Shown here: positions 58,412-64,000 of the stretch, one piece after another
How positions within the stretch are numbered: position 1 is the stretch's first letter
How the letters are laid out: each line of letters starts with the position of its first letter
DNA from: Streptomyces sp. NBC_00539
GTDB lineage: Bacteria; Actinomycetota; Actinomycetes; Streptomycetales; Streptomycetaceae
Direction: 5' to 3'
DNA: 64,000 nt
NCBI RefSeq assembly: GCF_036346105.1
Contig: NZ_CP107811.1
Span: 4,096,501 to 4,160,500 of the forward strand
Notes under the pieces: generated by a model
Databases searched by the model: none
Told to the model about the DNA's origin: nothing
What the model saw: the letters and a program-made list of their open reading frames with translations, nothing else
Made by a program: the position numbers and the translations under genes

Positions 58412-59388
58412 GCCGCGTTCGAAGACATTTCCTTGCGCCGGGCGTCGATGCGGGACTCCGAAGGCCACCGCACGTCAGAGGCCCATCCCAGCTGTTCGAA
58501 CCAGCGGATCAGCCGCGCACTGGAATCGACCTGCCCCCGCAGCACACCGTGGCGCGCCGACGTCGGCTCCGCGTGGTGCAGGTTGTGCCACGATTCGCCG
58601 CACGACAGCACCGCGAGCCACCACACGTTCCCCGACCGGTCCCGCGACTTGAACGGGCGCTTGCCCACCGCGTGGCAGATCGAATTGATCGACCACGTCA
58701 CGTGGTGCAACAGCGCGACCCGCACCAGCGAACCCCAGAAGAACGCCGTGAAGGCCCCCCACCACGACATCGTCACCAGACCCCCCACCAGCGGCGGGAT
58801 CGCCAACGACACCACCGTCCACAGTACGAAGTCCCGGGAGATCCGGCGGATCGCAGGGTCCTTGATCAGATCCGGCGCGTACTTCGCCTGGTTCGTCTGC
58901 TCCTCGTCGAACAGCCATCCGATGTGCGCCCACCACAGCCCCTTCATCAGCGCCGGGACCGTCTCGCCGAACCGCCACGGCGAATGCGGGTCACCCTCGT
59001 GATCGGAGAACTTGTGGTGCTTGCGGTGATCCGCCACCCACCGCACCAGCGGCCCCTCCACCGCCATCGAGCCCATCACCGCCAGCACGATCCGCAGCGG
59101 CCGCTTCGCCTTGAAGGAACCGTGCGTGAAATAGCGGTGGAAACCGATCGTGATGCCGTGGCACGCCAGGAAGTACATGAACACCATCAGGCCCACGTCC
59201 AGCCAGCTCACCCCCCAGCCCCAGGCCAGCGGGATCGCCCCCAGCAGCGCGACGAACGGGAGGATGATGAACAGCAACAACGCGATCTGCTCGACGGACC
59301 GCTTGCTCTCGCCGCCGCGCGTCGCGGACGGCTCACTCGTTCGGGACGGCGCCGCAGCGCCCTCGATCAGTTCGTCGGTGATGGCCAC
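58408..59388 (-). CDS. Acyl-CoA (delta-9 type) fatty acid desaturase
   Basis: A 326-residue membrane di-iron desaturase that introduces a double bond into acyl-CoA chains using O2 and reductant, adjusting membrane fluidity. Four helices and the three His boxes are present: HRYFTH, HRKHH and HNLHH, plus the extra HHVTW/Asn of the acyl-CoA group. GTG 59388 (VAITDELIEG) follows AGGGGA. First gene of an operon with a TetR regulator. A dyad TACG-gcaa-CGTA lies about 70 bp upstream. Confidence 0.95.
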   Translation of the reverse strand: MAITDELIEGAAAPSRTSEPSATRGGESKRSVEQIALLLFIILPFVALLGAIPLAWGWGVSWLDVGLMVFMYFLACHGITIGFHRYFTHGSFKAKRPLRIVLAVMGSMAVEGPLVRWVADHRKHHKFSDHEGDPHSPWRFGETVPALMKGLWWAHIGWLFDEEQTNQAKYAPDLIKDPAIRRISRDFVLWTVVSLAIPPLVGGLVTMSWWGAFTAFFWGSLVRVALLHHVTWSINSICHAVGKRPFKSRDRSGNVWWLAVLSCGESWHNLHHAEPTSARHGVLRGQVDSSARLIRWFEQLGWASDVRWPSESRIDARRKEMSSNAA

Positions 59389-59453
59389 AGTGGATCCCCT
59401 GGGGGGTGAGGAGACGGAGGGCGCATGATCACGGACCCTACGGTCCCGTAACC

Positions 59454-59465
59454 TACGGCAACGTA
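59454..59465. promoter_or_regulatory. Inverted repeat upstream of the desaturase gene
   Basis: TACG-GCAA-CGTA (59454-59465) lies in an AT-richer segment with a nearby GGACC-CTAC-GGTCC dyad (59433-59446). Either may be the operator of the TetR protein encoded in the same operon. Confidence 0.5.
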
Positions 59466-59676
59466 AGTATGGCAAAGCTCCCGCCCCCGGCAAGAGGAGC
59501 ACGCCCACCGGGCGGAGCAGCCCCGCGCTGCCGTCCCACGAGCACCGGCCACCTATCCTGGTCCCGTCGGACAGCGCGGTCCGCACGGGCAGCCCGGGCT
59601 GCGCAGCGGCACCGCCGCGCCCACCCCGGGGAGCCCACCGCCCAGTAGCGCTCGAACACTGCAAGGAGCCGCACCT

Positions 59677-62463
<2,787 letters not shown>

Positions 62464-62480
62464 CCGGCACGCGGCACAAC

Positions 62481-62527
62481 GAAAAGGGGGTCCCCCGTGC
62501 CCACAGGCACGAGGAGACCCCCTTTTC
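62481..62527. terminator. Bidirectional terminator between ppc and pth
   Basis: GAAAAGGGGGTC (62481-62492) pairs with GACCCCCTTTTC (62516-62527). The inner arm has CGTGCC/GGCACG around CACA. T-runs follow on both strands, so it acts as a classical intrinsic terminator for both converging genes. Confidence 0.93.
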
Positions 62528-62534
62528 CGTTCCG

Positions 62535-63128
62535 CTACGCGTTGTACGCCGACTGCGCCCGCTCCAGACCCTCCTGGATCAGACACTCCACCGCATCCGC
62601 CGACCGGTCCACGAACCAGTCCAGCTCCTTGCGCTCCGTCGACGAGAAGTCCTTCAACACGAAGTCCGCCACCTGCATCCGGCCCGGCGGCCGCCCGATA
62701 CCGCACCGCACCCGGTGGTAATCCGGCCCCATCGCCTTCGTCATCGACTTCAACCCGTTGTGCCCGTTGTCACCGCCACCCAGCTTCAACCGGAGCGTCG
62801 GATAGTCGATGTCCAGCTCGTCGTGCACCGCGACGACCCGCTCCAACGGCACCTTGTAGAAGTCCCGCAGCGCCGACACCGGCCCGCCCGACAAGTTCAT
62901 GAACGACATCGGCTTCGCCAGCACCACCCGCCGGTTCGCCGGACCCGGAGCACCCATCCGGCCCTCCACCACCTGCGCCCGCGCCTTGTGCGCCTTGAAC
63001 TTCCCGCGCATCCGCTCCGCCAGCAGGTCCACCACCATGAACCCGATGTTGTGGCGGTTGCCCGCGTACTCCGCCCCGGGATTCCCGAGACCGACGATCA
63101 GCCAGGGCGCCGCGTCGTCCGACATCAA
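62535..63128 (-). CDS. pth: Peptidyl-tRNA hydrolase
   Basis: Recycles tRNA from peptidyl-tRNAs dropped by stalled ribosomes. The 197-residue protein has [31 protein letters not shown] (catalytic His in the NRHN segment, about residue 27), [23 protein letters not shown] and [27 protein letters not shown], all typical of bacterial Pth. Same strand as rplY, 107 bp downstream; the rplY-pth order is common in bacteria. Confidence 0.96.
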   Translation of the reverse strand: MMSDDAAPWLIVGLGNPGAEYAGNRHNIGFMVVDLLAERMRGKFKAHKARAQVVEGRMGAPGPANRRVVLAKPMSFMNLSGGPVSALRDFYKVPLERVVAVHDELDIDYPTLRLKLGGGDNGHNGLKSMTKAMGPDYHRVRCGIGRPPGRMQVADFVLKDFSSTERKELDWFVDRSADAVECLIQEGLERAQSAYNA

Positions 63129-63235
63129 AAGCTCCTTACGTGCCTGGAACGAAGACGACCGCCGTCCCGCTCCAGTGGAGCCGGACGGCGGTCGTTCAGC
63201 AAGTGCTGCGAATTGCTGAGGGGGAGAGGCGGAAC

Positions 63236-63823
63236 TCAGGCCTCGGTGCCCTCGGCGGCGGCCTCGGCGGCCGGCTCCTCGGCCTGCGGGGCGACGACCT
63301 GCAGAACCGGGGTCTCACCGTCGACGGCCAGGGTGGTGCCCTGCGGCAGGACCAGGTCCGAAGCGTGAACGGTCGCGCCGGCCTCCAGGCCCGCGATCGA
63401 GACGGTGACCTCGGTCGGGATGTGGGTGGCCTCGGTCTCGACGGAGATCGTGTTCAGCAGCGTCTCCAGCAGGTTGCCGCCCGGGGCCAGCTCGCCCTCG
63501 GTGACGACCGGAACGTCGACCGTGACCTTCTCGCCCTTCTTGACGATCAGGAAGTCGACGTGCGAGATGGAGCGCTTCAGCGGGTGCTTCTGCACGGCCT
63601 TCGGGATGACCAGCTCGGTGCCGCCACCCGCGATGTCCAGGGAGATCAGGACGTTCGGCGTACGCAGCGCCAGCAGCAGGCCGTGGCCCTCGACGTTGAC
63701 GTGCTTCGGGTCGGTGCCGTGACCGTAGATGACACCGGGAACCAGCGCGTCGCGACGGGCCTGGCGGGCAGAGCCCTTGCCGAAGGTGTCACGGAGCTGG
63801 GCGGAAAGCTTGACCTCGGACAT
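63236..63823 (-). CDS. rplY: 50S ribosomal protein L25 / general stress protein Ctc
   Basis: A 195-residue two-domain L25 (Ctc/TL5 type) that binds 5S rRNA in the large subunit. The N-terminal L25 domain is [33 protein letters not shown] to about residue 95, then a beta-rich C-terminal domain. It ends in an acidic Ala/Glu tail ([14 protein letters not shown]). ATG 63823 follows GAGGAG. It has a clear upstream promoter and is followed by pth. Confidence 0.95.
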   Translation of the reverse strand: MSEVKLSAQLRDTFGKGSARQARRDALVPGVIYGHGTDPKHVNVEGHGLLLALRTPNVLISLDIAGGGTELVIPKAVQKHPLKRSISHVDFLIVKKGEKVTVDVPVVTEGELAPGGNLLETLLNTISVETEATHIPTEVTVSIAGLEAGATVHASDLVLPQGTTLAVDGETPVLQVVAPQAEEPAAEAAAEGTEA

Positions 63824-63958
63824 GCTCACTCCTCGTGGGGTGACGGAAAGAAGGACGACGGTCACCCGGCCGGAACGGCCTGCTACGAAGAGCGCGTCGA
63901 TAACGGAGCATCCGCACCCGAAAAACAGGTACGGCCTCCCTCGCCGAGCAACTCGAAG

Positions 63959-63987
63959 AGTCTACCCGGCCGGGAGGCCACACCCAA
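63959..63987 (-). promoter_or_regulatory. Promoter of rplY
   Basis: On the minus strand TTGGGT (63987-63982), a 17-base spacer and TAGACT (63964-63959) form a good vegetative promoter. The leader to the rplY ATG would be about 130 bases. The last 13 bases of the window lie beyond it and show no gene I can assign. Confidence 0.7.
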
Positions 63988-64000
63988 AAGGATCAGCGGC

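Overview
The window is a stretch of core chromosome from a Streptomyces (or a very close relative). The evidence is very high G+C with strong third-position G/C, frequent GTG starts, many 4-bp stop/start overlaps, several apparently leaderless genes, and lineage markers: an SsgA-like sporulation protein, a SepX-like membrane protein, the TamR/trans-aconitate methyltransferase pair, a tricorn-type protease and PGYGQ/proline-rich tails. From memory, the gene order resembles S. coelicolor from about SCO3124 (rplY) upward, in reverse. I see no transposase, integrase, phage gene, CRISPR array or rRNA. There is one tRNA.

Layout. 1-8.3 kb: a P450 cut by the left edge, LtrA, a small protein, the mechanosensitive channel MscL, a SAF/CpaB-like membrane protein, methylthioadenosine phosphorylase, an FmdB zinc ribbon, an MFS exporter and a K+/H+ antiporter. 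8.5-17.4 kb: a penicillin-acylase family amidohydrolase, 5-formyl-THF cyclo-ligase, then galU-moeA-moaC-mogA-GNAT-sepX. This last run combines molybdenum-cofactor genes with the actinobacterial gephyrin-like/receptor cell-division module. 17.4-30.4 kb: tRNA-Ala(CGC), a GNAT enzyme and exonuclease III divergent from a 38-bp gap, a MerR regulator divergent from a Baeyer-Villiger monooxygenase/hydrolase/SDR operon, a tricorn protease, a TetR-MMPL pair with two operator-like repeats, and an SsgA-like protein (probably SsgE). 30.5-34.3 kb: an ECF metal transporter (CbiMN fusion, CbiQ, CbiO) behind a Nur-box-like site, suggesting nickel, and a serine hydrolase.

34.3-45.2 kb: an 841-bp gap without a credible gene, a penicillin-binding protein, a protein O-mannosyltransferase, rsmI, a zinc-ribbon protein with a hairpin-rich leader, tatD, and the overlapping trio rpf-rsmA-ispE. 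45.2-53.8 kb: an ABC-F ATPase, two paralogous beta-propeller membrane proteins, two orphan LuxR-type response regulators and galE. 53.8-64 kb: tamR/tam with repeated operator sequences, a VOC protein, a secreted FG-GAP protein, a desaturase/TetR operon, ppc, pth and rplY.

No wholly new defence or metabolic system stands out. The most unusual sequence-level signal is a recurring pattern: short tandem repeats at or just beyond the stop codons of five unrelated genes (K+/H+ antiporter, tricorn, PBP, zinc ribbon, galE). The best testable regulatory predictions are the Nur-like box, the TetR operator pair, the CTTGAnnTCAAG sites between tamR and tam, the dyad before the monooxygenase operon, and overlapping leaderless promoters between the GNAT gene and xthA. 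All functions are read from translated sequence and family knowledge. No database search was possible.
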